From assembly GCF_004217555.1 (NCBI RefSeq), contig NZ_SHKW01000001.1:5828001-5892000 (forward strand): a stretch of DNA of 64,000 nucleotides, given 5' to 3'. Of the stretch, positions 47,760 through 56,293 are shown piece after piece. The DNA is from Edaphobacter modestus (GTDB lineage: Bacteria > Acidobacteriota > Terriglobia > Terriglobales > Acidobacteriaceae). Position numbers and translations under genes: made by a program. Within the stretch, counting starts at the first letter, position 1. The number at the start of each line of letters is the position of its first letter. Under the pieces are notes generated by a model that was given only the letters and a program-made list of their open reading frames with translations, made no database searches and had not been told where the DNA came from.

Positions 47760-49157
47760 ATGCTTGATTCGATGCGGTTGTTCCCATCCGATCCCGCGGC
47801 CCGTGCGGTTTCGGCGAAGCTTTATGAGACAGTGCGCGACCTTCCAATTCTTTCTCCACACGGACATACCGATCCGGCGTGGTTTGCCAAGGATGAGTCC
47901 TTTCCCAATCCCGCGGCTCTGTTTATTCAGCCGGACCACTATATTTTTCGCATGTTGTACTCGCAGGGAGTATCGCTGGAGTCTCTGGGAATTCCGCAGG
48001 TGGACGGCAAGCAACAGGCCGATCCGCGCGAGGTGTGGCGCATCTTTGCGAGGCACTACTATCTGTTCCGGGGGACGCCGACGCGTCTGTGGCTCGATTA
48101 CTCTCTGAGCACGCTGTTCGGTCTTAGCGAGCGCCTGAACGCGGAGAACGCGGATGACTACTACGACACGATCTCCCGAGCGCTTCAGACAGCTGAGTTT
48201 CGTCCGCGTGCTCTCTTTGAGAAGTTTCGGATCGAGGTGCTTTCTACCACCGATTCTCCACTCGATCCTCTTGAGTATCACAAGGCCATTCAGGAATCGG
48301 GATGGAAGGGAAGAGTGCTTCCGACTTTCCGGCCGGATGCGGTGATCGACGCGGAGTACGCAGGCTTTCTCGAGAACATCGAAAAGCTGGGTGCGATTAC
48401 GGGAGAGAACATCGGGACCTTCAAGGGCTATCTGAATGCTCTGCGTAGCCGCCGCGCGTTCTTCAAGTCGATGGGAGCGACGGCGACCGATCACGGACAC
48501 CTGACTGCGATGACGACCGACCTCGATCCGTCGACGGCCGAGTCGCTTTACCAGCGCATCCTTTCTGGCCGTTCGGTTCCGGAAGAGCAACAGATCTTTC
48601 AGGCCCAGATGCTGACGGAGATGGCGGGGATGTCGGTGGAGGATGGGCTTACGATGCAGCTCCATCCGGGAAGTATCCGCAACCACAACAAACTGTTGTA
48701 TGGGAAGTTCGGACGCGACAAGGGCGCCGATATTCCGTCTCCTACGGAGTATGTTCGCAACCTTCGACCGCTGCTGAGCAAGTACGGGAACGATACACGG
48801 TTTACATTCATCGTGTTTACGCTGGATGAGTCGACCTTCTCGCGAGAGCTGGCGCCGCTTGCGGGTCACTATCCTGCACTGAGGCTTGGACCGCCATGGT
48901 GGTTCCACGATTCTCCCGAGGGCATGATGCGGTTCCGTGAGACGGCTACGGAGACTGCGGGCTTCTACAATACCGTGGGATTCAACGACGATACGCGGGC
49001 CTTCCTGTCGATTCCGTCGCGACATGACGTGGCGCGCAGGATCGATTGCGCGTTTCTGGGTCGCCTGGTGGCGGAACATCGTCTGGACGAGGAAGAGGCT
49101 TTTCAGGTTGTCCAGGACCTGACGGTGAATCTTGTCAGGAAGGCTTACAAACTCTAG
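47760..49157 (+). CDS. uxaC: Uronate isomerase
   Basis: Isomerises D-glucuronate and D-galacturonate to fructuronate and tagaturonate. The protein is 465 residues, the family length. The amidohydrolase-related metal motif is LSPHGHTDPAWF; other family features are LWLDYSLSTLFGL, STTDSPLDPLEYH, MQLHPGSIRNHN and the late PPWWFHDSPEGMMRFRE. ATG 47760 opens a normal start. No other hexuronate genes are adjacent in the window. Confidence 0.92.
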   Translation: MLDSMRLFPSDPAARAVSAKLYETVRDLPILSPHGHTDPAWFAKDESFPNPAALFIQPDHYIFRMLYSQGVSLESLGIPQVDGKQQADPREVWRIFARHYYLFRGTPTRLWLDYSLSTLFGLSERLNAENADDYYDTISRALQTAEFRPRALFEKFRIEVLSTTDSPLDPLEYHKAIQESGWKGRVLPTFRPDAVIDAEYAGFLENIEKLGAITGENIGTFKGYLNALRSRRAFFKSMGATATDHGHLTAMTTDLDPSTAESLYQRILSGRSVPEEQQIFQAQMLTEMAGMSVEDGLTMQLHPGSIRNHNKLLYGKFGRDKGADIPSPTEYVRNLRPLLSKYGNDTRFTFIVFTLDESTFSRELAPLAGHYPALRLGPPWWFHDSPEGMMRFRETATETAGFYNTVGFNDDTRAFLSIPSRHDVARRIDCAFLGRLVAEHRLDEEEAFQVVQDLTVNLVRKAYKL

Positions 49158-49362
49158 GAAACGAAGTATGAAGAAGGAGCCTCCGGCAGGCCCGGATGGC
49201 TTCTTTGTCTCTCTCGACGGAGAGTGCGCAGGCGCAGACGCTACGGCGCGAAACGGAACTTCGTGTCATCTCGCCAGCGAGTTTGCCTTTGACCGAGATA
49301 CCCGCATTTGTTATAACAATAAAAGCGCAGCGCGTCCCTGATCTGGACGTGCTCCATGGCAC

Positions 49363-49437
<75 letters not shown>

Positions 49438-49602
49438 ATCAAAATCAAGAACTTAGAGCAGGGAAGAGCAGTTCGAAAACGACGCAAAAGGGCTGATTGT
49501 GCCCATTTTTGTGCCCACGCTCTTTCAAAACGGATGCTGTATCCATAGCAACCGTGCTCAGTTGGCCCCTTAGCCTCTCGTCCTTAACTTCAATTACAGC
49601 TC

Positions 49603-49616
49603 CGCGATTTGACCGA
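49603..49616 (+). repeat. Copy 1 of short direct repeat in the integrase region
   Basis: CGCGATTTGACCGA. Similar copies occur at 50814-50828 (GGCGATTTGACCGAG) and 51262-51277 (GGAATTTGACCGAGTT). All flank or lie between int and the following genes, in the same orientation. They may be arm-type binding sites for the integrase or excisionase. Confidence 0.4.
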
Positions 49617-49692
49617 ATCCCACTTCTGCTTCAATCTCCCTCCGCGCCCAATGCAACGGGCTGCCCAGACAGAGAACGATAGAGGAAGTGAT

Positions 49693-50802
49693 ATGGCTCT
49701 CTTTAAGCGAGGCGGGGTGTGGTGGTACAAGTTCTACTTTGCCGGCCAACCGATCCGCGAGTCATCCAAGTCAACGTCGAAGACGGTCGCGAAGAATGCT
49801 GAACAACAGCGGAGAAGGGAACTAGAGACTGGTTTCCACAACATCAGAGAGGTTCGCCAGCATCGCATTCGATACCTCAGGGATGTAGTCGATGAGTATC
49901 TGATCGGTTACAAGCTGAGATATCGATCAGCGACCTTTGCCACCTACGCGCTTGGTCATGTATCGCGGATTCTCGGAGCCGAGTTGATTGTTGATATCGA
50001 TGAAGCGGCGGTCCTGAAGTATCAGGAAGATCGACTGCGTGAGCAAGCGGCGCCAAAGTCGATTAACGAAGAGGTGCGTTTCCTGCTGAAGATGCTTGGA
50101 GACTCAGGTGAGGTGATACGCGCTCATCTGAGGAAGAAGAAACAGCTCAAATTGGCGGTTAGAAAACGGATCGGGAAAGCCTTCGACGCTGAGGAAACCC
50201 AGAGTCTGACAGAGAAGGCGAAACTGTCACGAAGCCCGCACATGTTTCCGGCATTTATGCTCGCCCGCAACGCGGGCCTGCGAGATACGGAGATCAAGAC
50301 GTTGACCTGGGGCCAAGTCAAGCTGAAAGCTGGGACTCTGCAGGTTGGTAAAGCCAAGAGCGACGCCGGAGAAGGCCGAATCATCCCCCTAAACTCAGAA
50401 CTTCACGAGGCGCTGGTAAATCACAGCGAATGGTATCGAGAGCGATTTGGAGCTTTGCAAGACGATTGGTATTTGTTTCCGTTCGGAAGGCCGATGCCTT
50501 CTGATCCCACGCGGCACATTACCTCGTTCAAGACCGCATGGAAGACCACGCGCAAGAACGCGAAGGTGACAGGCAGGTGGCACGATAACCGGCACACCCT
50601 CATCACGGAGCTTGCTGAAAGTGGCGCCGGCGACGAGACCATCATGGAGATCGCCGGGCACGTCGATCGTCAGATGCTTCGCCATTACAGCCATATCCGG
50701 ATGAAAGCAAAGCGAGAGGCCCTGGAGGCGGTCGCAGTCAAACGTCGGAGCTCTTCCAGGCTGAGCGCCACGTCGCAACAGGACGCCTCTCCATCGCAAT
50801 AG
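49693..50802 (+). CDS. Tyrosine recombinase (integrase)
   Basis: A 369-residue site-specific recombinase that would insert and excise the element at tRNA-Asn. An N-terminal AP2/core-binding-type region opens with GGVWWYKFYFAGQPI. The catalytic set is complete: R197 (GLRDTEI), K222, H297 and R300 (HDNRHT), H323 (AGHVD) and nucleophile Y332 (HYSHI). The frame is open from 49609, but ATG 49693 follows AGAGGAAG and begins the conserved part. The HxxR box is HDNR, a common variant. It appears intact, unlike several downstream genes. Confidence 0.92.
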   Translation: MALFKRGGVWWYKFYFAGQPIRESSKSTSKTVAKNAEQQRRRELETGFHNIREVRQHRIRYLRDVVDEYLIGYKLRYRSATFATYALGHVSRILGAELIVDIDEAAVLKYQEDRLREQAAPKSINEEVRFLLKMLGDSGEVIRAHLRKKKQLKLAVRKRIGKAFDAEETQSLTEKAKLSRSPHMFPAFMLARNAGLRDTEIKTLTWGQVKLKAGTLQVGKAKSDAGEGRIIPLNSELHEALVNHSEWYRERFGALQDDWYLFPFGRPMPSDPTRHITSFKTAWKTTRKNAKVTGRWHDNRHTLITELAESGAGDETIMEIAGHVDRQMLRHYSHIRMKAKREALEAVAVKRRSSSRLSATSQQDASPSQ

Positions 50803-50813
50803 CGCACCTATGG

Positions 50814-50828
50814 GGCGATTTGACCGAG
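50814..50828 (+). repeat. Copy 2 of short direct repeat
   Basis: GGCGATTTGACCGAG, between the integrase stop and the excisionase-like start. It shares ATTTGACCGA with copies 1 and 3. Confidence 0.4.
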
Positions 50829-50894
50829 TTCTCATCTCAGGTTAAGTTCTCGGCCAAGTTGCCCCAGGGCCCGCTTAGAAAAGAGGAGGACATC

Positions 50895-51128
50895 ATGGAA
50901 ACGTTCTTGAACGAAACCCAGCTTTCAGAAATGCTCCAGGTCAGTTTGGCCTGCTTGAGACGGTGGCGGCTCCGCGGAGAAGGCCCAGAGTACGTGAAGG
51001 TGGGCCCACTTGTGCGGTATCGCCTTGAAGCAATCATGCGATGGGTGGATGGGTTGCCGACGGGCGGAAACGGTGGGCGACTGAAGCCTGTCGGCCCTCC
51101 CCGCAGCCGACTGCACCCGGTGGCGTGA
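50895..51128 (+). CDS. HTH_17 (excisionase/MerR-like) DNA-binding protein
   Basis: A 77-residue protein with a winged helix-turn-helix of the excisionase type: LNETQLSEMLQVSLACLRRWRLRGEGPEYVKVGPLVRYRLEAIMRW spans roughly residues 4-53 and shows the W-R-G-P-x-x-KVG-x-VRY pattern. Next to a tyrosine integrase it is likely the directionality factor or an element regulator. ATG 50895 follows GAGGAGG. The C-terminal tail is basic and variable. Confidence 0.82.
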   Translation: METFLNETQLSEMLQVSLACLRRWRLRGEGPEYVKVGPLVRYRLEAIMRWVDGLPTGGNGGRLKPVGPPRSRLHPVA

Positions 51129-51261
51129 TTGCTCTCGTTCCTTCACCGGATCGCGAAGGTGCGAGGAACGTTGCCCTATCGAGACGGTGCGCAGATCCCC
51201 TTTTGCCGCTACCGGAGCAGTGGACCCGAGCGGAACTGGCGTTCATCTGCAATCGCAACGG

Positions 51262-51277
51262 GGAATTTGACCGAGTT
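51262..51277 (+). repeat. Copy 3 of short direct repeat
   Basis: GGAATTTGACCGAGTT, in the stretch before the small membrane-protein gene. It shares ATTTGACCGAGTT with copy 2. Confidence 0.35.
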
Positions 51278-51318
51278 TTGGAACCACCTCATGATGGCAC
51301 CGCATCGAGGAGGTGCAT

Positions 51319-51600
51319 GTGGGAAAGCGGACGACTTGGCTCGGTATTGCAATTTCAGTGACGGCGCTCGATGCGGCCGTGGTCACGTATTACGGCGGCT
51401 TGGTCTGGAGAGCATTCGCGGTAGTCATCTGGAGCAAGTTGCTGTTGCTCCTATTGGCTGCCGTATGGGCCACGACACTTCTGCACATCTGGGTTCACTC
51501 GTGTTCCCAACTGCGGCAGGCGAAGCGGGAACGTCGGGTAGTGGTGTCGATCCCGGTAAACGATCTTTTGTCTGAGCTGGCGGAGGAGATCGATGTTTGA
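51319..51600 (+). CDS. Small membrane protein upstream of MoxR ATPase
   Basis: A protein of about 93 residues with two hydrophobic segments (TWLGIAISVTALDAAVVTYYGG and AFAVVIWSKLLLLLLAAVWATTLLHIWV) and a charged tail. It begins at GTG 51319 with GAGGAGG five bases before it; a GTG at 51313 is too close to that site. It overlaps the MoxR gene by eight bases, so the two are coupled. No family recognised. Confidence 0.6.
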   Translation: MGKRTTWLGIAISVTALDAAVVTYYGGLVWRAFAVVIWSKLLLLLLAAVWATTLLHIWVHSCSQLRQAKRERRVVVSIPVNDLLSELAEEIDV

Positions 51601-52513
51601 TTCGTTGACTGACCTTTCGAGCAAGCTATCAGCAACGGGCTACTTCATCGATCCCGTGATGGTCCAAGTCGTCTATCTTGCTGCAAAGCTCAGAAAACCG
51701 TTATTGCTCGAAGGACCTGCGGGATCGGGCAAAACGCAGCTCGCCCTCTCCGTGGCGGCTGCGGCTGAAACGCATGTGGAGCGCCTCCAGTGTTATCGCG
51801 GCGTCAGCGCGGACAAGGCCATTGGACGTTTCGATGAAGGTCTGCAACGTCTCTATATGGAGTTCTCCAAGAGCCAACACGAGAACTGGCAGGCCGTACA
51901 GGCGAGTCTGAAGGGACGCGACTTCTTTCGACCCGGTCCGCTGATGCGTGCTCTCGAGTGCGAACGGCCCTGTGTGCTCTTGATCGACGAACTCGACAAA
52001 GTGGATGACGGATTCGAAGCGATGCTGTTGGAGATTTTGTCCGCCTGGCAGCTCTCCATCCCAGAATTCGGAACGGTTGGAGCCAGGAGCATTCCATTCG
52101 TCGTTCTGACCAGCAACGAAGAGAGACGTCTCGGCGATCCGATCCGCAGGCGCAGTCTCTATGTACGCGTCGAACACCCGACGCCACAACGGGAATCGGA
52201 AATCATCGCGAGCCGCACGCCAAACGCCGATGCAGAGTTTCACCGCGAGATGGCTGGCATTGCGCTCTCGTTTCGCAATTATTCGCTCGAAAAACCGCCA
52301 TCCGTGTCGGAGATGATCGACTTTGCCAATGCCCTACAGTTGCTTGGCGCCGAACATGTGACCGAAGAGCACCGGGACGTCCTGCTGCCGTTCCTGGCTA
52401 AGACTGATAAAGACCGTCGCCACCTGCTCCTCCGCGAGGGTTTCAAAAGCCTCCTCGATGACGGTGCTCGCTTCGCCCAAAAGATGGCGCTTGAAGGAGA
52501 GCCACGAACATGA
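51593..52513 (+). CDS. MoxR-type AAA+ ATPase
   Basis: A 306-residue ATPase of the MoxR/CbbQ group. Walker A is GPAGSGKT at 41-48, Walker B VLLIDELDKV near 127-136, sensor VVLTSNEERRLGDPIRRRSLYVRVEHP, and a C-terminal lid. MoxR proteins usually act with von Willebrand-type partners as chaperones; no such partner is present here. Its stop overlaps the transglycosylase start (ATGA). Its presence in a conjugation operon is unusual. Confidence 0.87.
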   Translation: MFDSLTDLSSKLSATGYFIDPVMVQVVYLAAKLRKPLLLEGPAGSGKTQLALSVAAAAETHVERLQCYRGVSADKAIGRFDEGLQRLYMEFSKSQHENWQAVQASLKGRDFFRPGPLMRALECERPCVLLIDELDKVDDGFEAMLLEILSAWQLSIPEFGTVGARSIPFVVLTSNEERRLGDPIRRRSLYVRVEHPTPQRESEIIASRTPNADAEFHREMAGIALSFRNYSLEKPPSVSEMIDFANALQLLGAEHVTEEHRDVLLPFLAKTDKDRRHLLLREGFKSLLDDGARFAQKMALEGEPRT

Positions 52514-52994
52514 AATGGATGCTTCCTTTGCTGCTGTTCCTCCTACTGCCCAACGATTCCAAGGCCGATGTCCCTTCCCCTTTGGCCGAACGATGTGTCC
52601 AGCATTATGCGGCTCACTATAGGGTGCCACCTGAGTTGATCGCAGCTTTGATCGACGTCGAATCGCGCTGGAATCCTCGCGCACTGTCGAACAAGGGAGC
52701 AATGGGATTGATGCAACTGATGCCCGATACAGCTCGGCGCTACGGTGCTGTCGAGCCTTCGATGTCGAGCAGAACATCGCGGCCGGCACCCGCTATGTGA
52801 CCACATTGATGTGGGAGTTCCGAGGTGATCTTCGCCTGGTAGCTGCGGCGTACTACGCGGGTGATCGTTGGATAGGACAAAAGCAACTCAACTACTGCAA
52901 CCCCGATGTCATTGCTTATGTTGAGGCGGTTCGACGGCAGTACGTGATGCGAAAACAAGCGGCCCCAAGACCATCAAGGAGAGAAACAAGATGA
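52510..52994 (+). pseudogene. Lytic transglycosylase, frameshifted
   Basis: An SLT-type peptidoglycan hydrolase that would open the wall for the secretion channel. Signal peptide MKWMLPLLLFLLLPNDSKA, then SLT motifs HYRVPPELIAALIDVESRWNP and KGAMGLMQLMPDTARRYGAVE in the first frame. The second frame continues FDVEQNIAAGTRYVTTLM and LRLVAAAYYAGDRW. The shift occurs near 52755-52760 and is repaired by adding one base. The second frame ends in ATGA overlap with the next gene, which shows that both halves were one gene of about 161 residues. Confidence 0.8.
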
Positions 52995-53941
52995 AACTTC
53001 GTTGGCTCATTCCCATTGCAGTATTGCTGCCGCTCCGACTCGGAGCTACCGGACCAGCCGTAAGCTCACGTGTTGCCACGATCACGATCAATCTAAATCA
53101 GGTGACGGCACTCCATCTCCGACCTGAGTTCGAGTCGACGATTCGCATGCCCGAGGAGATCACTTCTGTCATCCTCGGAAGTCCGAGTTCCTTCAAAGCC
53201 GAACACAACGAGGGCGAGCCGCAGTATGTCTACGTCAAACCCATCACAAAAGATCCTGTGCAGTCCAACCTTCTCATCGCAACGAAGTCCGGTCAGCATG
53301 TGACGCTGGAGCTTATTAGCGACGGGGCCAGTGCTAACAACGCCAACCAGCCGGTTGACTTTCTGATCGAGTATCGTGTCTCGCGAAGCTTTCTGATCGT
53401 CTCCGATGCGACCGTCCCGGTAATGCCGAAGACCGCTGAGAAGCCGGATTCCTCGGGTGCGTCGCCACCCCACTCTCCTTCTGTAGTTCCTTCAGCCATC
53501 GATCAAGAGTTTGAGCAACAAACCAAACTCAATGCTCCCAAGTAGAACAAGTGGGACGGAAAACAGATCGAGACCTCGATCGGCGACATTCGTCAATGGA
53601 GCAACGAGACGGTCGTCTCTTACTCGGTCTACAACAGCTCGGACCAGCCGGTTGAGATCGTCGCTCCACAGATCCAAATCACCGGCCGCAAGACGGAGAA
53701 GAAGAAGAAGAAAGAAGGCAAGGGCATCCTCTCCGATCAACTCGAAATCCGCGACTACAAACTCAGCGTGACAAGGCTAGAGCCTGGCGGACGCGCAGAC
53801 GGTGTGGTCGTGTTCGACCGCCCAAATTTCAAGCAATCGACGGAGAAGTTGTTCCTGCAACTTGCCCAGGCAGATCAGGTCGATCGCCCGATCTTGATCC
53901 GTCTTCCATTCACCCCACCCATCGCGGCAGAACGCCCGTAG
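52991..53941 (+). pseudogene. VirB9/TrbG-type secretion protein with in-frame amber codon
   Basis: One reading frame of 317 codons interrupted only by TAG at 53543-53545. The first part (184 residues) has a signal peptide and a beta-rich domain with EPQYVYVKPITKDPVQSNLLI, typical of VirB9/TrbG. The second part, NKWDGKQIETSIGDIRQWS onward, has 131 codons and fits the C-terminal domain of similar proteins. The amber either inactivates the gene or is read through. The gene starts in an ATGA overlap with the transglycosylase and ends nine bases before the VirB10-type gene. Confidence 0.72.
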
Positions 53942-53949
53942 AGAGGATC

Positions 53950-55392
53950 GTGCAGAATATGAGCGTCCATGACAACAACAGCAACGGCAGCCGGAGTGTA
54001 CCCGTCCAGATCGATGAGTCTCCCGACCGAATCGGTGCACAATCTCCTCCGGCGCCGGGACCGAACGAGCCTGAGCCCACTGAGGAGGCCCTAACTCGAG
54101 GAACTGGCCATTTTGCGACGCGCGCGGGCATCAACGGGACTCCAGGCATTGGCAAGAACAAGCTCATTCTTCTTGGAGGAGGTCTGGCTGTCGCGGTACT
54201 GTTTTTTGTCTTTACCGCGATCGTCGGAAGGTCCCCGAAGAGACAGACCACTGCGAAACCGAATGGCTCGCAGGCAAGTCTTTCGGGGCCGACGCAGCCT
54301 AAAGGCAGCGTAACGCCCGTGATGGAAACCGTTCACACTCCAGCTCCCGATAATTCCAGCGGGCAGCTTGGACCGGGAGATATACGACGCACCCGCTCCT
54401 CGGACGGCAAAGCCGCAGCTGCGGCAAGCTCTCAGTTTTCGCGGAAGCCTATGGCGGCGAAACCGGCAGCGGCTTCGTCTTTGGGAGGTGTTCCATCCTT
54501 CGCTGATACACAACAGAAATGGGAGGAACCTCAGCCTTACGGAGAACCTGCGTCGAGTCCCGCTATCCAGACGCAGCAGCAAAACGCGCTGAAGGAAGCT
54601 TCTCTGATCTTTGTTCGCAGTCCGACTCAGAGTCAGTCATCGACGACGCCAAGGCTCAACAGTGATGACGACGATGCGCCAGTATTAGAGATGACACCCG
54701 GCATGAGGATACAGGCGAAGCTTGAAACCCAAATCTCGAGTGCTGTCCAGGAACCGGTCGTGGCTGTTGTGGAGTACACATACGCCATTGGAGACAGAAT
54801 CGTGGTTCCTGCTGGCGCCCGTATCTATGGCAAGCTCGTACCGGCTGATCGAAGCGGGCTTGTCAGCGTGGAGTTTGACGAGATTCGATTGCTGGATGGG
54901 AACCGCGATGAGAAGCGAGAAAAGATCGACGCGATAGGACTCGGCCTCGATCTTGGTCCCATCAAAGGAAACGTCTCTGGGAAAAACACCGGCAAGAACT
55001 TCTTGGTGCGGGCTGCATCAGGAAGGCATCACCGTTCCATCTGGGAGCGGATCGGTTGGAACCAGCTGGCTCGCAAGTATGGAGACGGTGTTCAAAGCAT
55101 TCGTCAATCAGATCGTGGTGGCCAAACTGGTTCCGGTTCTCGCAGCTTACTTCGTTCTGAAAGCGACCCTGGATGGAGCGGCCGGCGAAAATCCGCTCCC
55201 GTCCATCATCGCCGCACTGTTTCTAATGTCACTCTCCGCCACCATGCAACTGATGCAGGGCTGGAACTCGGGAGGCCAGTACGCAACCACGGACATGCTC
55301 ACTTCCCTGTGGAACTACATCGTCGGCCAGATCATGCCCGCGGCGGCAGGCCTGGCGTGTGTTGGTGCGGTGATCAACTTCGTCCGCCATAG
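53950..55392 (+). pseudogene. VirB10/TrbI-type secretion protein, C-terminus lost
   Basis: The frame runs 480 codons, but only about the first 358 residues look real. A membrane segment (KLILLGGGLAVAVLFFVFTAIV) and Pro/Ser-rich linker precede the VirB10 beta domain: GMRIQAKLETQISSAVQEP, VVPAGARIYGKLVPADRSG and IDAIGLGLDLGPIKG, ending with GKNTGKNFLVRAASG. Beyond about 55021 the sequence is Arg-rich and shadow-like, and a membrane protein is encoded in another frame. The expected last 60-100 residues of VirB10 are missing. VirB10 bridges the inner and outer membranes, so the truncated product is probably inactive. The GTG start follows AGAGG. Confidence 0.72.
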
Positions 55393-55477
55393 GCCGTGGA
55401 CCCGGATGGTGTTTGCCGCAATTTCTTTTCTGAGCGTGAGTGGACTGCTCACACTCTTTCAGGCTATGGCGGCCTAG
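55079..55477 (+). CDS. Small membrane protein of type IV operon (duplicated unit A)
   Basis: About 132 residues with four hydrophobic segments (LVPVLAAYFVLKA; LPSIIAALFLMSLSA; IMPAAAGLACVGAVINFV; MVFAAISFLSVSGLLTL). The two halves resemble each other and the next protein: each has W or A, a Pro, AG, then GAV-like residues, then S-SG-L. It overlaps the damaged end of the VirB10 frame. No good ribosome-binding site is seen at ATG 55079, so the true start may have been lost or lie upstream in a fused region. It is probably a VirB2/VirB6-like membrane component (inference). Confidence 0.55.
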   Translation: METVFKAFVNQIVVAKLVPVLAAYFVLKATLDGAAGENPLPSIIAALFLMSLSATMQLMQGWNSGGQYATTDMLTSLWNYIVGQIMPAAAGLACVGAVINFVRHRPWTRMVFAAISFLSVSGLLTLFQAMAA

Positions 55478-55486
55478 GAGAAAACG

Positions 55487-55936
55487 ATGAGTTTGAATGG
55501 CGCAATCACGAACCTCGCCTCCTGGGCTGGAAACACCATGATGCCAACGATGGCTGGGATGTTTTTCGCCGGTGCTGTCTACCGCTACAGCAAGAGCTCC
55601 CCTTTCGAGCACCTTCTCTACGGTGGTTTCGCTTCGCTCATGTGTTCCGGGATGCTTCGCGCGCTCGAGGGCTTTGTGCAAAATGCTGGACCGACGAGTG
55701 GCGATGGCTTCTGGATGGCGACGATGAGTCTCGTGAACTGGACGGCCAACGTAATCCTGCCCATGTTCGCGCTCACTCAACTCGCAGCGATGGCGCTCCA
55801 TATGGGTGGCGTGGTCTCTGAAATCTATCCGGGTTCGACCTGGATTCGTAAGTTCATCGCGGCAGTGGCTGCGTTGATGGTTTCAGGCATCGTGCGCTTC
55901 GCCGAATCGATGGTGACGCAGGCGCACGGAATTTGA
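55487..55936 (+). CDS. Small membrane protein of type IV operon (duplicated unit B)
   Basis: 149 residues with several hydrophobic segments. Repeated units are visible: LASWAGNTMMPTMAGMFFAG with HLLYGGFASLMCSGMLRALE, then LVNWTANVILPMFALTQLA with FIAAVAALMVSGIVRFAES. Each resembles LWNYIVGQIMPAAAGLACVG with ISFLSVSGLLTLFQAM of the preceding protein. It follows the previous gene by nine bases, with AGGAGAAAACG before the ATG. The exact secretion role is not known. Confidence 0.65.
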   Translation: MSLNGAITNLASWAGNTMMPTMAGMFFAGAVYRYSKSSPFEHLLYGGFASLMCSGMLRALEGFVQNAGPTSGDGFWMATMSLVNWTANVILPMFALTQLAAMALHMGGVVSEIYPGSTWIRKFIAAVAALMVSGIVRFAESMVTQAHGI

Positions 55937-55946
55937 GGAGGATGTC

Positions 55947-56288
55947 ATGAGCTTGGATTTGACGCCCGTTCACCGCAACCTTCATACGAAGGTCACATTT
56001 CTTGGTCTCGAGTTTGAGGATCTGATCCTCGTGCTCGCTTTGGCAGCTCTCATGAACCTGCTTGCCCACTTTGCCGGGAACGATGCTCATTTCCTCGGGA
56101 TGCCACTCAACATCTTCATGGAGTTTGTCGTGCCAGTGTTGGCCGTTCCATTTTTGATCCTCTTCAAGTACGGACGTCCTCGGGGATATCTGACCGATCT
56201 TGTGCGGTCATTCTTCTCGCCCCGCGCGTGGTGCGCACTTGAGCGAGATTCGCAACAGGCAGAAGCTTACGTCGTCGAGGAGGAATAG
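55947..56288 (+). CDS. VirB3/TrbD-type membrane protein
   Basis: A 113-residue protein with two adjacent hydrophobic segments (LILVLALAALMNLLAHFA; FVVPVLAVPFLILF) followed by KYGRPRGYLTDLV and a CALERD segment. This layout fits VirB3-type proteins, which help assemble the inner-membrane platform next to VirB4. The start follows GAGGAGGATGTC. The gene lies just upstream of a small ORF and virB4, the usual order. Confidence 0.72.
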   Translation: MSLDLTPVHRNLHTKVTFLGLEFEDLILVLALAALMNLLAHFAGNDAHFLGMPLNIFMEFVVPVLAVPFLILFKYGRPRGYLTDLVRSFFSPRAWCALERDSQQAEAYVVEEE

Positions 56289-56293
56289 CCGTA

